A program made the translations under genes and the position numbers. A model generated the notes under the pieces. That model searched no databases, was not told the DNA's origin, and saw nothing but the letters and a program-made list of their open reading frames with translations. Source: Bacteroidota bacterium (lineage in GTDB: Bacteria; Bacteroidota; Bacteroidia; Bacteroidales; Dysgonomonadaceae). From it: a DNA stretch of 64,000 nt. The stretch covers positions 326,338-390,337 of the forward strand of contig JAEZGN010000009.1 of the NCBI GenBank assembly GCA_023437305.1, in the 5' to 3' direction. Of the stretch, positions 35,830 through 46,636 are shown piece by piece (position 1 is the stretch's first letter; every line of letters begins with the position of its first letter).

Positions 35830-38448
35830 ATGATGACTTCTAAAGAAATTCGTGAATCGTTTAAATCCTTCTTTGCATCTAAAGAGCACAAAATTGTACC
35901 ATCGGCACCGATGGTGATCAAGGGTGACCCTACACTGATGTTTACTAATGCGGGTATGAACCAGTTTAAAGATGTTATTCTGGGTAATGCGCCAATCAAG
36001 TATGCACGTGTAGCCGATTCTCAAAAATGCCTTCGTGTGAGTGGGAAGCATAACGATTTGGAAGAGGTAGGGCACGATACTTACCATCACACGATGTTCG
36101 AAATGCTTGGAAACTGGTCTTTTGGAGACTATTTTAAAAAAGAGGCGATCGAATGGGCGTGGGAATATCTGACAGAAGTTTTGGCATTAGATAAAAACCG
36201 TCTCTATGTTACTGTTTTCGAAGGCAGCCCTTCCGAAGGCTTGTCTCGTGATGATGAAGCAGCAGCCTATTGGGAAAAGTATTTGCCGGCAGATCGGATT
36301 ATCAATGGCAACAAGAAAGATAACTTTTGGGAAATGGGCGACACAGGTCCTTGTGGCCCCTGCTCCGAAATACATATAGATTTGCGTTCTGATGAAGAAC
36401 GTGCGAAAGTTGACGGGCTGACTTTGGTGAATCAGAGTGACCCTCAGGTTGTAGAAATCTGGAACCTCGTGTTTATGCAATACAACCGTAAGGCCGACAA
36501 GTCGCTTGATCCGCTTCCAGCTAAAGTGATTGATACAGGTATGGGATTCGAACGTTTGTGTATGGCTGTTCAAGGCAAGACATCGAACTATGATACAGAT
36601 GTATTCCAGACTATAATAAAGGCTCTTGGCGCGTTGGCTAACACTACATACGGAGAGGATGCGAAAAAAGACATTGCGATGCGTGTGATTGCCGACCACG
36701 TGCGTACTATCGCTTTTTCGATAACAGACGGGCAGTTGCCATCGAATGCCAAAGCGGGTTATGTGATTCGCCGTATTCTTCGTCGTGCCGTTCGTTACGG
36801 ATATACGTTCCTTGATCAGCACAAGTCGTTTATGTATAAGCTGCTTCCTGCATTGATCGAAACAATGGGAGATGCCTATCCTGAACTTATCCAACAGCAG
36901 ACGCTGATTGAAAAAGTTATGAAGGAAGAAGAAGAATCTTTCTTGCGTACACTGGAGACGGGTATAAAGCTACTCGACAAGCAAATAGCTGATACAAAAG
37001 CAAAAGGAATGAAAGTACTAAGCGGTATTGAAGCCTTTACCTTATATGATACATACGGATTTCCTCTCGACCTTACAGAACTGATTCTGAAAGAGAATGG
37101 TATGTCTGTAGATGAAGCCTGCTTCAAGGCAGAGATGCAAAAACAAAAAGACCGTGCCCGCAATGCCGCAGCAGTAGAAACAGAAGACTGGGTGACATTG
37201 AAAGACGGTGATCCAGAGTTTGTAGGCTATGACTTCACTGAATGTGAAACCGAAATATTGCGTTACCGCAAGGTAAAACAAAAGAATAGCGAGTTCTATC
37301 AGATTGTATTGAGTCGCACTCCATTCTATGCCGAAATGGGAGGACAGGTAGGTGATAGTGGTTGGCTGGTAACCGATGACGAAACAATCGAAATATCGGA
37401 TACTAAGCGTGAAAATAATCTGGCAGTACATTTGTCGAATAAGCTGCCTCAAGATCTAACTGCTACATTTACAGCTCGTATCAATCTAAAGAACCGTACA
37501 GCAACAGAATGTAACCATACAGCCACACACTTGTTGCATGAAGGTTTGCGTGAAATACTGGGTAGTCATGTAGAACAAAAGGGGTCGTATGTTTCTCCGT
37601 CTGTTCTTCGTTTCGACTTCTCTCATTTCCAAAAGTTGACAGACAAGGAGATTCGTGAAGTAGAACGTTATGTGACATCTAAGATCAGAGAGAACATCAT
37701 CCGTGAGGAAATGCGTCATGTACCTATTGCCGAAGCGAAAGAAATGGGCGCGATGGCTCTCTTTGGCGAAAAGTATGGTGAAGATGTTCGTGTAATCCGC
37801 TTTGGCGATTCAGTAGAACTTTGTGGGGGAACTCATATCTCTTCTACAGGACGTATCGGTTCGTTCCGTATTATCAACGAGAGTTCGATTGCTGCGGGTA
37901 TTCGCCGTATAGAAGCTATTACGGCTGAGGCTTGCGAAGATTATTTTTATGCTCAACAAGATATATTGACAGAGGTGAAATCCCTGTTTAACAATACTCC
38001 AAACCTGACTCAGGCTCTTCGTAAATTCTTTGAGGAAAATGCTGAAATGAAGAAGACCGTTGAAGAGTATGTAAAGGAAAAGACAGTTCAGATTAAAGAT
38101 GCTCTGATCAAGAAGAAGCAGGTTATAAATGGCATTGACTTCTATGTATTGAATGGACCATTCCCGGCTGAAGTTGTGAAAGATATAGCTTTCCAGATAA
38201 AAGGACAATTCGCCGAAAATACAGCTTTCGTTGGAGCTACCGAATACGAAGGCAAACCATTACTTACTGTGATGCTAAGCGACGACCTTGTAAAAGATCA
38301 TGGATTGAATGCATCCCAACTGGTACGTGATGCCGCTAAGCATATACAAGGCGGAGGTGGAGGGCAACCTCACTTTGCTACAGCTGGTGGTAAAAATACC
38401 GAAGGCTTGACAAAGGCTTTGAACGAAATAATGGAAAAGATAAAATAA
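35830..38448 (+). CDS. alaS: Alanine--tRNA ligase
   Basis: Full-length 872-residue class II synthetase that charges tRNA-Ala. Domain order is intact: aminoacylation domain (MTSKEIRESFKSFFASKEHK at the start, GGTHISSTGR later), tRNA-recognition helices, the editing domain with zinc-binding HTATHLLH and CGGTH motifs, and the C-terminal DHHA1 domain with GGGGGQPHFATAGG. The ATG at 35830 is used; an overlapping ATG one codon later is possible. Monocistronic, ending in a terminator. Confidence 0.98.
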   Translation: MMTSKEIRESFKSFFASKEHKIVPSAPMVIKGDPTLMFTNAGMNQFKDVILGNAPIKYARVADSQKCLRVSGKHNDLEEVGHDTYHHTMFEMLGNWSFGDYFKKEAIEWAWEYLTEVLALDKNRLYVTVFEGSPSEGLSRDDEAAAYWEKYLPADRIINGNKKDNFWEMGDTGPCGPCSEIHIDLRSDEERAKVDGLTLVNQSDPQVVEIWNLVFMQYNRKADKSLDPLPAKVIDTGMGFERLCMAVQGKTSNYDTDVFQTIIKALGALANTTYGEDAKKDIAMRVIADHVRTIAFSITDGQLPSNAKAGYVIRRILRRAVRYGYTFLDQHKSFMYKLLPALIETMGDAYPELIQQQTLIEKVMKEEEESFLRTLETGIKLLDKQIADTKAKGMKVLSGIEAFTLYDTYGFPLDLTELILKENGMSVDEACFKAEMQKQKDRARNAAAVETEDWVTLKDGDPEFVGYDFTECETEILRYRKVKQKNSEFYQIVLSRTPFYAEMGGQVGDSGWLVTDDETIEISDTKRENNLAVHLSNKLPQDLTATFTARINLKNRTATECNHTATHLLHEGLREILGSHVEQKGSYVSPSVLRFDFSHFQKLTDKEIREVERYVTSKIRENIIREEMRHVPIAEAKEMGAMALFGEKYGEDVRVIRFGDSVELCGGTHISSTGRIGSFRIINESSIAAGIRRIEAITAEACEDYFYAQQDILTEVKSLFNNTPNLTQALRKFFEENAEMKKTVEEYVKEKTVQIKDALIKKKQVINGIDFYVLNGPFPAEVVKDIAFQIKGQFAENTAFVGATEYEGKPLLTVMLSDDLVKDHGLNASQLVRDAAKHIQGGGGGQPHFATAGGKNTEGLTKALNEIMEKIK

Positions 38449-38473
38449 GGATATACTCTTTATTCTAATTCAG

Positions 38474-38503
38474 AAAGAGCCTAAAGTTAAATTTTGGCTC
38501 TTT
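38474..38503 (+). terminator. Intrinsic terminator of alaS
   Basis: Arms AAAGAGCC (38474-38481) and GGCTCTTT (38496-38503) with a T-run after the stem, 25 bp past the stop. Confidence 0.8.
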
Positions 38504-38556
38504 TTGTTTCTATTTATCTAAAATCTCATATCTTCGTAGAAATCCTAATACCATAA

Positions 38557-38637
38557 ATGAATATGAGAAAAGCAATGTTAATTGTATCTGCTGCACTTTT
38601 CGTTGTGCTGGTACTTGTTTATATATGTACACGTTAA
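38557..38637 (+). CDS. Possible 26-residue single-pass membrane peptide
   Basis: A short frame MNMRKAMLIVSAALFVVLVL then VYICTR and a stop. The composition (basic start, hydrophobic core, short basic end) fits a small membrane protein. It lies in the 416-bp gene-free interval after alaS. No clear ribosome-binding site, and codon evidence is too slight to prove it is translated. Confidence 0.3.
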   Translation: MNMRKAMLIVSAALFVVLVLVYICTR

Positions 38638-38864
38638 GTTTGTATAGCTGAAAGCTTATTTTTTAGCTCTTGGTAACCATTCTTTTGGGCTTGACTATCT
38701 CTGTATTCGTATATAGATAGTATATATACTTTTGGGTATAATGAAAAAGATTAAATCTAGATTTTGACGATTGAAGACTTGCTCAAAAGTGATGATAGGA
38801 TATAAAACAATAAAATGCTTATTTTTGTGTTTTATATTATGATTAATCAGCTGTTGGTTTATAC

Positions 38865-41800
38865 GTGTCACAAAATAATCTAGTACGTACACTATACATA
38901 GGATTTGGTGTATTGTTTATCCTCCTTATCACATCGTCATGTTCTAATAAGAAGAACACCGCCTTGACACGTTTTTACCATTCGGTGAATACACGCTATA
39001 ATATACACTACAATGCTGATATAGCTTACAAAGAAGCCCTCGAAGCAAAAGAGAAGGGGAGGGAAGACAATCTTTCTCAATTGGTCTACATTTTTCCCAA
39101 AAGTACAGACTCTCTTAACGCATCAACGGGGAATTTTACAACCACGATAGACAAAACAACTAAAGCAATCAAGCTACATTCGATAACCGCAAAACCCAAG
39201 CGTGATCCCGATAGGCGAAACGATGCCGAATATCAGGCGTGGATTCGTCAAAAAGAATATACTCCCTTCATGGATCAGGTATGGCTGTTGCTGGCAAAAG
39301 CTGAATTTCAGGACGGGAACTATTTGCAAGCTGTCAGCACGTTCCTGTATATAACCAAAATATACAGTACCAATCCCGAGATTGTAACTGAATGTCAGTT
39401 GTGGATAGCCCGTGCATATACCGAAATGGGATGGCTATACGAAGCCGGCGATATCCTGCATAAGATAGAAATAGCAGGAGGAGCCCCCGAAAAGCATAAA
39501 GGTTTTTATGCATTGGTGAAAGCCAACTATCTGGTTTATAATAATGAGTATGATGCTGCCATACCTCAATTGGAGGTAGCCATAAAGAGCGAAAAGAACA
39601 AGCATCAGAAGACTCGCATGAAATATCTTTTGGGGCAGCTTTATGCTCAGCTGGGAGACAAAGCCAAAGCAGATAAGGCGTTCGCGTCTGTTAAAGGTAT
39701 GAGTACACCTTATAAGTATACATTCAATGCACAACTCAGACAAATAGAGCTGGATGACTCTCCGGCAAAAACAAAGGCTCTATCCATGCTGTCGGGCATG
39801 TCTAAGAAGACGCGAAACAAAGAATATCTCGATCAGATATATACTACTTTGGGAGATATATATCTAGAGAAAACAGATACCTTGAAGGCTCTTGAAAACT
39901 ATAAAAAAGGAGTAAAAGAGAGTGTTCGTAACGGATACGATAAGGCAATGGCCCAGATAAAACTCGGAGACCTCTATTTCCTTAAGCGGAAATTTGTCTT
40001 GGCTCAACCATGCTACTCGGAAGCTTTGCCCCAATTGAATAGATCTCATCTCGATTACCCAAAAGTAGCTTTAAGATCGAGTGTGTTAGATGAGTTGGTT
40101 GTACATGTTAAAGTGGTAGAAGAGCAAGATAGCTTGCAATATATAGCTCAACTTCCCGAAGAGGAGCGTCTTCGCATTATTAATGATAAGATCGTAGAGC
40201 TGAAAAAAGAAGAAGAAAAGAGACAAAAAGAAGAGGAGAACCAAAGGCAGATCGAAGAACGGCAGGAGCGTATATCATCGTGGGATGATATAAATGAGCA
40301 ACTGTTTGATCAATCGAATAAGGCTACTATAGCACCTCCTGCTATTACACAGCAAGGCGCAGCTGCATTCTATTTTTACAACGAGCAAGCAGTAAATCAG
40401 GGTAAAATAGCATTTCAACAACAATGGGGAAATCGTAAGCTGGAAGATGACTGGCGCAGGCGTAATAAGCGGTCTACAGGAATCTTTTATGAGGTAGATA
40501 CAGCGCAAGAACCCGATTCACTGGATACAGAAGCGCATCGGATAAAGGAGCTTCAAGCTCAGAATGAAGAACTGAACAGGCCCAAAAGTGCCGTTGATGA
40601 TGAATATTCTGTCGAATATTATCTGCAACAACTACCTCTGACTCCAGAAGCTATTACAGAATCGAATATTCTTATCGAGGATGCTCTGTATAAGATGGGG
40701 CTGATATATAAGGATAAGCTGGGAGATATGGATTTGGCAATTGATGCCTTTAATACAAATATTCATCGTTTCCCTAATACTCCTAATCTGGAAGAGATTT
40801 ACTATCAACTGTTCCTTATTTATATGCGTTTGGGAGATAATAATATGATGGCTACATACCGATCTAAACTGATGAATGAGTTTGCATCGGGTAAGTACGC
40901 CGGGCCAGTTTCCCAACCCGACTATGAATGGAATTTCCGAAACATGGCTAGCTTGCAGGATTCGCTCTACAACGAAGCTTATAAAGCATACCAACACGCA
41001 GATGTGGAAACAGTAAGGCGCAACTATGCGGCAATGAATACCAAATATCCGTTTACCGACCTGATGCCTAATTTTACTTTGCTGAATGCATTGACTTATG
41101 CCCAAGAACGTGATGCGGGCAGTTTGGAAGCGAGCTTGACGGATTTGGTGAAAAAGTATCCGAAGTCTGGCATTACTCCTTTGGCCGGCGAAATCCTCGA
41201 ACGTCTGAAAAGTGGGAAAATATTACTGTCCGATGGTTCTCCTGTCACCGGATTCGACTGGAGTAAGGCTTATCAGGGTGCTGATTCTCTGTTAGCTTCT
41301 AAAGGGAAAACGTTGCAATACTCCGACACGTTGGATGTGCCTTATGTGTTGATGCTGATGTTTAAACCAAAGACGATAGACCGAAACGAATTGCTGTATC
41401 AGGTGGCTGATTATAACTTTACCAATTATGTTATTCAGACATTCGACCTGAGCTTTGATACAGATCCGCCGTATGAGGTGTTGCAGATGAAAGGATTTAA
41501 TTCTTTTGCAGCAATAAGGTCATATCTCTCGAAAGCATACAGCAAAGAAGGGCTCATACAGCATCTCGATACGGCAATTCTTGTAGTGCCGATATCAACG
41601 GATAATTATATCAACGTACTTCCTCGTCTTGGCTTAGGACAGTACATGACATACTTTAGAGAGCATTATGCAGAACAATTCCCTCAGTTGATAGCTTCAT
41701 GGAGTGGTGAGAAGTATGTAGAATCTACCCAGCCTGTAGAAATTGCAGAAGATGTTGAGGCTAAAGAGGAGAGTAAGGCGGAAGAGCTTGATAAATCGGT

Positions 41801-42467
41801 AAAACAGCCTGTAATTATATTACAGACACCTGTTGTTCCTGAAAAGCCTATACAAAAACAACCTGAAACGAATGTGAATGATAAGCAGATAACAGGAGAT
41901 GATCTGTTGTCGAAAGATCAATTGCAAAAAGCCGGAGAAGTAAATGAGGTTATAGAAGATATATCTAATGTTGTCAGCAACCCTGTTGATGGTATTAAGA
42001 GTTTGTTTGACCGATACAAGAATAGAGAAAAACTGACAAAAGAGGAAAAGCAAGCGATCAAGGAAGAGGAGAAATTGCGTAAAGAACAAGAAAAACAACA
42101 AAAAGCAATAGAAAAAATACGCTTAGATTCTATCAATAAAGTAGAGAAAGCCCGAACAGACTCGATAGCGAATGTAGAAAAAACACTTGAAGATTCGATT
42201 AAGGCAGCGAATAAACAAGCTGAGGAACAAAAACGACTGGAAGAAAAGCAAAAAGAAGATGCAGCCAAAGCTGCTGTGAAGGCTCGTGAAGATGCCCGCA
42301 AACAGAAAGAGGCAGACCGTAAGCAAAAGGAACGTGAACAGAAAGAACGCCTGCGTCAGCGCGAAAAAGAACGAAAGGAAAAAGAGAAGGTTAAAGAACA
42401 GGAACGCAAACAAAAAGAGCGCGAAGCGGAAGAAAGAAGAAAGCAGCGTTTGAAAGAAAAAAGATGA
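38865..42467 (+). CDS. T9SS PorW/SprE-like TPR lipoprotein
   Basis: A 1200-residue outer-membrane or periplasmic lipoprotein. It starts at GTG; the in-frame stop 21 bases upstream excludes any other start. The signal peptide ends in a lipobox (LITSSC, Cys26 or so) followed by NKKNTALTRFYHSVNTRYN, which is the hallmark N-terminus of PorW/SprE, a component of the type IX secretion and gliding machinery of Bacteroidota. TPR repeats occupy about 130-420 and 590-800. The last 130 residues are an extreme K/E/R/Q-rich, probably coiled or disordered tail. A TATTTTTG -7 motif lies at 38820-38827. Monocistronic. Confidence 0.78.
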   Translation: MSQNNLVRTLYIGFGVLFILLITSSCSNKKNTALTRFYHSVNTRYNIHYNADIAYKEALEAKEKGREDNLSQLVYIFPKSTDSLNASTGNFTTTIDKTTKAIKLHSITAKPKRDPDRRNDAEYQAWIRQKEYTPFMDQVWLLLAKAEFQDGNYLQAVSTFLYITKIYSTNPEIVTECQLWIARAYTEMGWLYEAGDILHKIEIAGGAPEKHKGFYALVKANYLVYNNEYDAAIPQLEVAIKSEKNKHQKTRMKYLLGQLYAQLGDKAKADKAFASVKGMSTPYKYTFNAQLRQIELDDSPAKTKALSMLSGMSKKTRNKEYLDQIYTTLGDIYLEKTDTLKALENYKKGVKESVRNGYDKAMAQIKLGDLYFLKRKFVLAQPCYSEALPQLNRSHLDYPKVALRSSVLDELVVHVKVVEEQDSLQYIAQLPEEERLRIINDKIVELKKEEEKRQKEEENQRQIEERQERISSWDDINEQLFDQSNKATIAPPAITQQGAAAFYFYNEQAVNQGKIAFQQQWGNRKLEDDWRRRNKRSTGIFYEVDTAQEPDSLDTEAHRIKELQAQNEELNRPKSAVDDEYSVEYYLQQLPLTPEAITESNILIEDALYKMGLIYKDKLGDMDLAIDAFNTNIHRFPNTPNLEEIYYQLFLIYMRLGDNNMMATYRSKLMNEFASGKYAGPVSQPDYEWNFRNMASLQDSLYNEAYKAYQHADVETVRRNYAAMNTKYPFTDLMPNFTLLNALTYAQERDAGSLEASLTDLVKKYPKSGITPLAGEILERLKSGKILLSDGSPVTGFDWSKAYQGADSLLASKGKTLQYSDTLDVPYVLMLMFKPKTIDRNELLYQVADYNFTNYVIQTFDLSFDTDPPYEVLQMKGFNSFAAIRSYLSKAYSKEGLIQHLDTAILVVPISTDNYINVLPRLGLGQYMTYFREHYAEQFPQLIASWSGEKYVESTQPVEIAEDVEAKEESKAEELDKSVKQPVIILQTPVVPEKPIQKQPETNVNDKQITGDDLLSKDQLQKAGEVNEVIEDISNVVSNPVDGIKSLFDRYKNREKLTKEEKQAIKEEEKLRKEQEKQQKAIEKIRLDSINKVEKARTDSIANVEKTLEDSIKAANKQAEEQKRLEEKQKEDAAKAAVKAREDARKQKEADRKQKEREQKERLRQREKERKEKEKVKEQERKQKEREAEERRKQRLKEKR

Positions 42468-42592
42468 AAAATGACCTTTTGGCATCAAAAACTAAAAAAG
42501 GTGTGCTCTGATAGTTGAAATAACAAAAAAAAATCATTAATTTGCCTTATGAATTACTAGAGGCTATGCCTTTCATCCTAAAAACTAACTAT

Positions 42593-44440
42593 ATGAACGA
42601 GAACCTAAATCCTGAATTGCCAGAAAATAATCTACCAGAGGAAGTTACAAACCAATCTGTTGAAGAGGAAGCGAAAGAGCAATCGGAAACATCTACAGAG
42701 ACTTCGGTGGCAAAGCAAGTATCTTTGACCAAAGATGAAATAATTGAAAAATTAAAAAACTTGACCGCACAAACTGAAATTCCTTCGAGAGCTGAAGTAG
42801 AGTCGCTTAAGCAAGCTTTTTATAAGTTGCGTTCTGCTGCTATAGAAGAGCAAAAGGCCGAATTTGTTGAGGCCGGAAACGATGCAGAAGCATTTGTTCC
42901 TGCACCCGATCCGAGTGAGGATGTACTGAAAACTTTCTTGAGCGAATTAAAAGAAAAGCGTGCAAGCCAGGCAGCAGCCGAAGAAAGTCTTAAAGAAGAA
43001 AATTATAATAAAAAACTTCAGATAATAGAGTCAATTAAAAACTTGACCGAAAGTTCTGATGATTTCAATAAGCTGTATAAAGAGTTTAAAGACTTGCAGC
43101 AGGGATGGAATGATATAACTTTGGTTCCTCAGTCGAAAGAGAAAGAATTGTGGAAATCTTACCAAATATATACAGAGAAGTTTTATGATTTGATAAAGAT
43201 CAACAATGAATTTCGTGATTATGACTTCAAGAAAAATCTTGAACTCAAAACTGCGATTTGCGAGTCGGTAGAAAAGCTGATAGATGATACAGATTCGGTT
43301 TCGGCCTTTCATCAGTTGCAGAATTTCCATCAGCAATGGCGCGAGATAGGTCCTGTTGCCAGGGAACTGAGAGAAGAAATTTGGACTCGATTTAAGAATG
43401 CTTCTACAGCCATAAATAAAAAATATCAAACTCATTTCGAGTCTTTGAAAGGCAGGGAGGAAGAAAATCTGGTTGAAAAGACTGCAATTTGTGATGCCTT
43501 GAAAAACATAGATTATTCTACTTTGACTTCTTTCAAAGAATGGGATGAAAAGAGCAAGGAAGTGATAGAGCTTCAAGCTAAATGGAAGACAATCGGTTTT
43601 GTTCCTAAAAAAGTAAATAATCAGATATTTGAAGAGTTTCGTTCGCTGTGTGATACATTCTTCGAAAAGAAGAGTGAATTCTTCAAAGGCGTGAGAGGCG
43701 AAATGGACGAAAATCTGGAGAAGAAACGTGCATTGACAGAACAAGCAAAAGCCTTAAAAGACAGTACAGACTGGAAGTCTACAACAGATAAGTTGATCGC
43801 TATACAGAAGGAATGGAAGACTATAGGCCCTGTACCTCGCAAATACTCGGATGCTATATGGAAAGAATTTGTAACGGCTTGTGATTATTTCTTCGAACAA
43901 AAGAAGAAAAATGAGTCTTCTCAGAAGAGCGAAGAATTGGATAACTTGGCTGCTAAAAAAGAGATAATAGAAAAGATCAAAAATGTTGATCAGTCTTTGG
44001 ACCCATCCGAACTTATCGCTAAGGTGCGTGAGTTAGCAGACGAATGGCATAAAATCGGTTTTGTTCCATTCAAAGAAAAGGATAAAATTTATAAAGAATT
44101 CCATCAGGCTGTTGATGCTCATTATGATCGTCTGAAAGTGGATAAAACAGAACGCCGTTTCGAATCTTTCAAATCGAATATAAAAGACATTTCGAAACAG
44201 GATAACCCTAAGAGGGCTTTGTACAGAGAGCGTGATCATTTGATGCATCAGTACAATAAAGTGAAATCAGATCTTCAGACTTATGAAAACAATATGAACT
44301 TCCTGTCTATTTCGTCTAAAGGGGCAAGCGGACTGTTGAAGGATGTAAATAATAAGATTGAAAAGCTGAAAGAAGAAATGGAATTGCTTGTTAAGAAAAT
44401 AGAAGCTCTTGATGAAAATCTGAATGAATTGGAAAAGTAG
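42593..44440 (+). CDS. DUF349-repeat coiled-coil protein
   Basis: About 615 residues, cytosolic and acidic. Five or more DUF349 repeats occur between about 140 and 520; each is a helical unit with a W-K-x-I-G/P core (for example QAKWKTIGFVPKKVNNQIFE and IQKEWKTIGPVPRKYSDAIW). The last 80 residues are a coiled coil. I chose the ATG at 42593 (MNENLNPELPENN); the TTG at 42542 would add 17 residues without support. Function of DUF349 proteins in Bacteroidota is not established. Followed by a terminator. Confidence 0.85.
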   Translation: MNENLNPELPENNLPEEVTNQSVEEEAKEQSETSTETSVAKQVSLTKDEIIEKLKNLTAQTEIPSRAEVESLKQAFYKLRSAAIEEQKAEFVEAGNDAEAFVPAPDPSEDVLKTFLSELKEKRASQAAAEESLKEENYNKKLQIIESIKNLTESSDDFNKLYKEFKDLQQGWNDITLVPQSKEKELWKSYQIYTEKFYDLIKINNEFRDYDFKKNLELKTAICESVEKLIDDTDSVSAFHQLQNFHQQWREIGPVARELREEIWTRFKNASTAINKKYQTHFESLKGREEENLVEKTAICDALKNIDYSTLTSFKEWDEKSKEVIELQAKWKTIGFVPKKVNNQIFEEFRSLCDTFFEKKSEFFKGVRGEMDENLEKKRALTEQAKALKDSTDWKSTTDKLIAIQKEWKTIGPVPRKYSDAIWKEFVTACDYFFEQKKKNESSQKSEELDNLAAKKEIIEKIKNVDQSLDPSELIAKVRELADEWHKIGFVPFKEKDKIYKEFHQAVDAHYDRLKVDKTERRFESFKSNIKDISKQDNPKRALYRERDHLMHQYNKVKSDLQTYENNMNFLSISSKGASGLLKDVNNKIEKLKEEMELLVKKIEALDENLNELEK

Positions 44441-44467
44441 AATTTGTTGAAAATACATAGAGAAGAA

Positions 44468-44490
44468 AGGTTGTCTGATATGGACAACCT
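44468..44490 (+). terminator. Intrinsic terminator after the DUF349 gene
   Basis: Arms AGGTTGTC and GACAACCT around a seven-base loop, followed by a run of T. Confidence 0.85.
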
Positions 44491-44513
44491 TTTTTGTTTT
44501 GATACAGTGTCTG

Positions 44514-45473
44514 TCATTTATTTTTTATATAATACTTTCTGTTTTTAATCCAGTGGATAGCGATGCGAACAGGCTCGCCGGAGTCCGAGAATGTAAGATT
44601 ATGTCCTAATGTTGAAAATAGGCAGTACTCGTAAGGTTTGCCTTCAACCTTAAGCGTATTTAGACGCTCTATTGATAATCTTGCCGGTATTTGGATATCC
44701 TTCTCCCCAAAAAGCCAAAGTCCCGGAGTTGAAAGTCTACTAAGGGTTTTGTAAGAGTCTGTGTTTATAAACTTGTAAGATTCTATTTTATAGTGCTCAT
44801 CAAAGCTACTATTATTATGCAAACTTTCACGAGCCTCAGCTTCGGTATGGGTATTCCAAAAATCAGGGTTTCCATTTGTGAAAAACTGAAATCGTAATTG
44901 CTCAAGTGTTGAAATTATAGGGCCACTAAACAGCACCATGAAATCGACAGATGAATTATTGCTTGCAGCAATAGGAATGATCCATCCTGCCTGACTAAAG
45001 CCAACTAAACCAATTGGTATATTCTTGTCTCGCTCATGAAGTGTATTTATGGCAGCATTTGCGTCTTTAGCTAATAGTGTAAGATTGCAGGAGTCAACAT
45101 TATTCGTGCCCACCTCCGGACCCATATAAGTTCCACCCGATTCGCCTACTCCCCGTTTATCGTAGGTTAATACCGAAATTCCATTTTGTGCCAAAAGCGA
45201 TGCAAATTCATTCATTCTATGCTCCTTCCCCGAACCATGTACTAAAACTACCGCAGCATCCGAATGTTGAGGTGTGTACATCGTGCCGGCCAGAGTTATT
45301 CCCTCGCTCTCAAATCTGATATTCTCAGTGGTAACTTCCTGCGATTGAGCTTTTATGTGATTTAATGAGGTTAAAAGTAATAGCAGAATGAAAACTCTTC
45401 GATTAAGAAATAGTATATACCTTAATCCTTCAATGTTTTTAAAGTAATTTATTATAGTATTTTTATTAATCAT
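44514..45473 (-). CDS. Secreted alpha/beta hydrolase (serine esterase type)
   Basis: A 319-residue protein with a hydrophobic signal helix (about 26-42, ending KAQ). The fold signatures are LVHGSGKEH (oxyanion region), YDKRGVGESGG, and the nucleophile elbow GFSQAG with S160; the acid is likely in GEKDIQIP and the histidine in TLGHNLTF. It resembles dienelactone-hydrolase/prolyl-oligopeptidase-like esterases. Unlike the enzyme at 26435, it uses serine. Substrate unknown; flanking genes do not suggest one. Confidence 0.85.
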   Translation of the reverse strand: MINKNTIINYFKNIEGLRYILFLNRRVFILLLLLTSLNHIKAQSQEVTTENIRFESEGITLAGTMYTPQHSDAAVVLVHGSGKEHRMNEFASLLAQNGISVLTYDKRGVGESGGTYMGPEVGTNNVDSCNLTLLAKDANAAINTLHERDKNIPIGLVGFSQAGWIIPIAASNNSSVDFMVLFSGPIISTLEQLRFQFFTNGNPDFWNTHTEAEARESLHNNSSFDEHYKIESYKFINTDSYKTLSRLSTPGLWLFGEKDIQIPARLSIERLNTLKVEGKPYEYCLFSTLGHNLTFSDSGEPVRIAIHWIKNRKYYIKNK

Positions 45474-45628
45474 ATCTTCTGTGTTTTTTAGTTATATTTT
45501 TATTCCTTATAATGATAGGACACAGCATATATAAAAAAGGTTACAAGTCTTTCTAGAGTTATGCAATTTAAATTATATTTGTTACAATAATGTAGAGTGA
45601 ATTTGTTGATAAAATATAAGAATGGTAT

Positions 45629-46486
45629 ATGACGTACTTTAAATTACTTATAGTTTATGCTTTGTCCTTATTTCTATTATATGCATGTATGACTACTAGT
45701 AAGTCTTATACAGAAAAAGAAATACTAGAAGAACTTGATTCTACATTTTATGGAGTCACAGGTAGATATATTACCGATAAGAGCGACTATTCATATATAT
45801 TTTTTCTTGACTTAGAGCATGGATATTCTAATACTGTAGGAAGTCGGATTCATTTGTATGCAGATGCGAATAGATGGGCTGTTGTTTTCGAAAAGAGTGC
45901 CTATCAGAATAGAGGCGGATATGCTGATGTTGAGTTGGACTACGTGGGCAACTGTATCGAATACATTAAAGAATCCTCTTATAAGGATAATCGAATATCT
46001 AATATGGAGTCTGTCATTCTTATTCCTAGTGACGAATTTGCACGTATTAGTAAAGTGAGAGGCAAGAACGAATTGTTTGAACTTGTTAGTCCCGAATCTG
46101 ATAGTGTAAAGGTGAGAGGAGAGATGGTAAAAATAGAACATGATCCTTCCCTGTATAAAGCTTTAGAAATACAACCAAACAAACTTTCCATTTCTGATGA
46201 ATGGATTGGCTTTCCCCAATTGATTCGATACCTTAATGAAATAAACCCAGATTTGCTAAGGGCGAGAGAAATCGAAATCAGACGATATATACCCAAAGAT
46301 ATTCCTAAGATAATGGTCATAGATGAATTCCATTTTTCAAGCTTCTACAACAAAAGTATTCCTCCAAGTAAGCAAGAATTATATCAATTAATAGCGAAAA
46401 TTTTGGTTAGCAGGGATTCTGCACTTTGGAAGCCTACACAAAAACCAAATAACCATTGGAGTAATTGGGAATCTGGGAATTTATAA
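45629..46486 (+). CDS. Lipoprotein of unknown function
   Basis: A 285-residue protein with a lipobox (LLYAC, Cys20) after a hydrophobic signal. The mature part carries an E-rich start (YTEKEILEELDSTFYG), a strand-rich centre with the segment GSRIHLYADANRWAVVFEKS, and a C-terminal region rich in I and R. It resembles a family of uncharacterised Bacteroidota proteins with the same HLYAD/VVFEKS core that I recall tentatively as DUF7003, but I cannot confirm the name. No operon partners; about 310 bp separate it from the next gene. Confidence 0.65.
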   Translation: MTYFKLLIVYALSLFLLYACMTTSKSYTEKEILEELDSTFYGVTGRYITDKSDYSYIFFLDLEHGYSNTVGSRIHLYADANRWAVVFEKSAYQNRGGYADVELDYVGNCIEYIKESSYKDNRISNMESVILIPSDEFARISKVRGKNELFELVSPESDSVKVRGEMVKIEHDPSLYKALEIQPNKLSISDEWIGFPQLIRYLNEINPDLLRAREIEIRRYIPKDIPKIMVIDEFHFSSFYNKSIPPSKQELYQLIAKILVSRDSALWKPTQKPNNHWSNWESGNL

Positions 46487-46636
46487 AGTGTATCAATATA
46501 TATTTCGTTTATGCCCTCCTAAAGAAACCTTTTCTTGTGATTTTTATATATAAAAATTGTCTAATATAGAAGCAGTCACCTTTAAGAGTAACTTCATCTG
46601 AGGGAAAAAGTGACAATAAATAATATGCTGATACCT

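Noticed and set aside
42542..42592. TTG start for the DUF349 protein
   Set aside because: An ATG at 42593 starts a typical acidic N-terminus.
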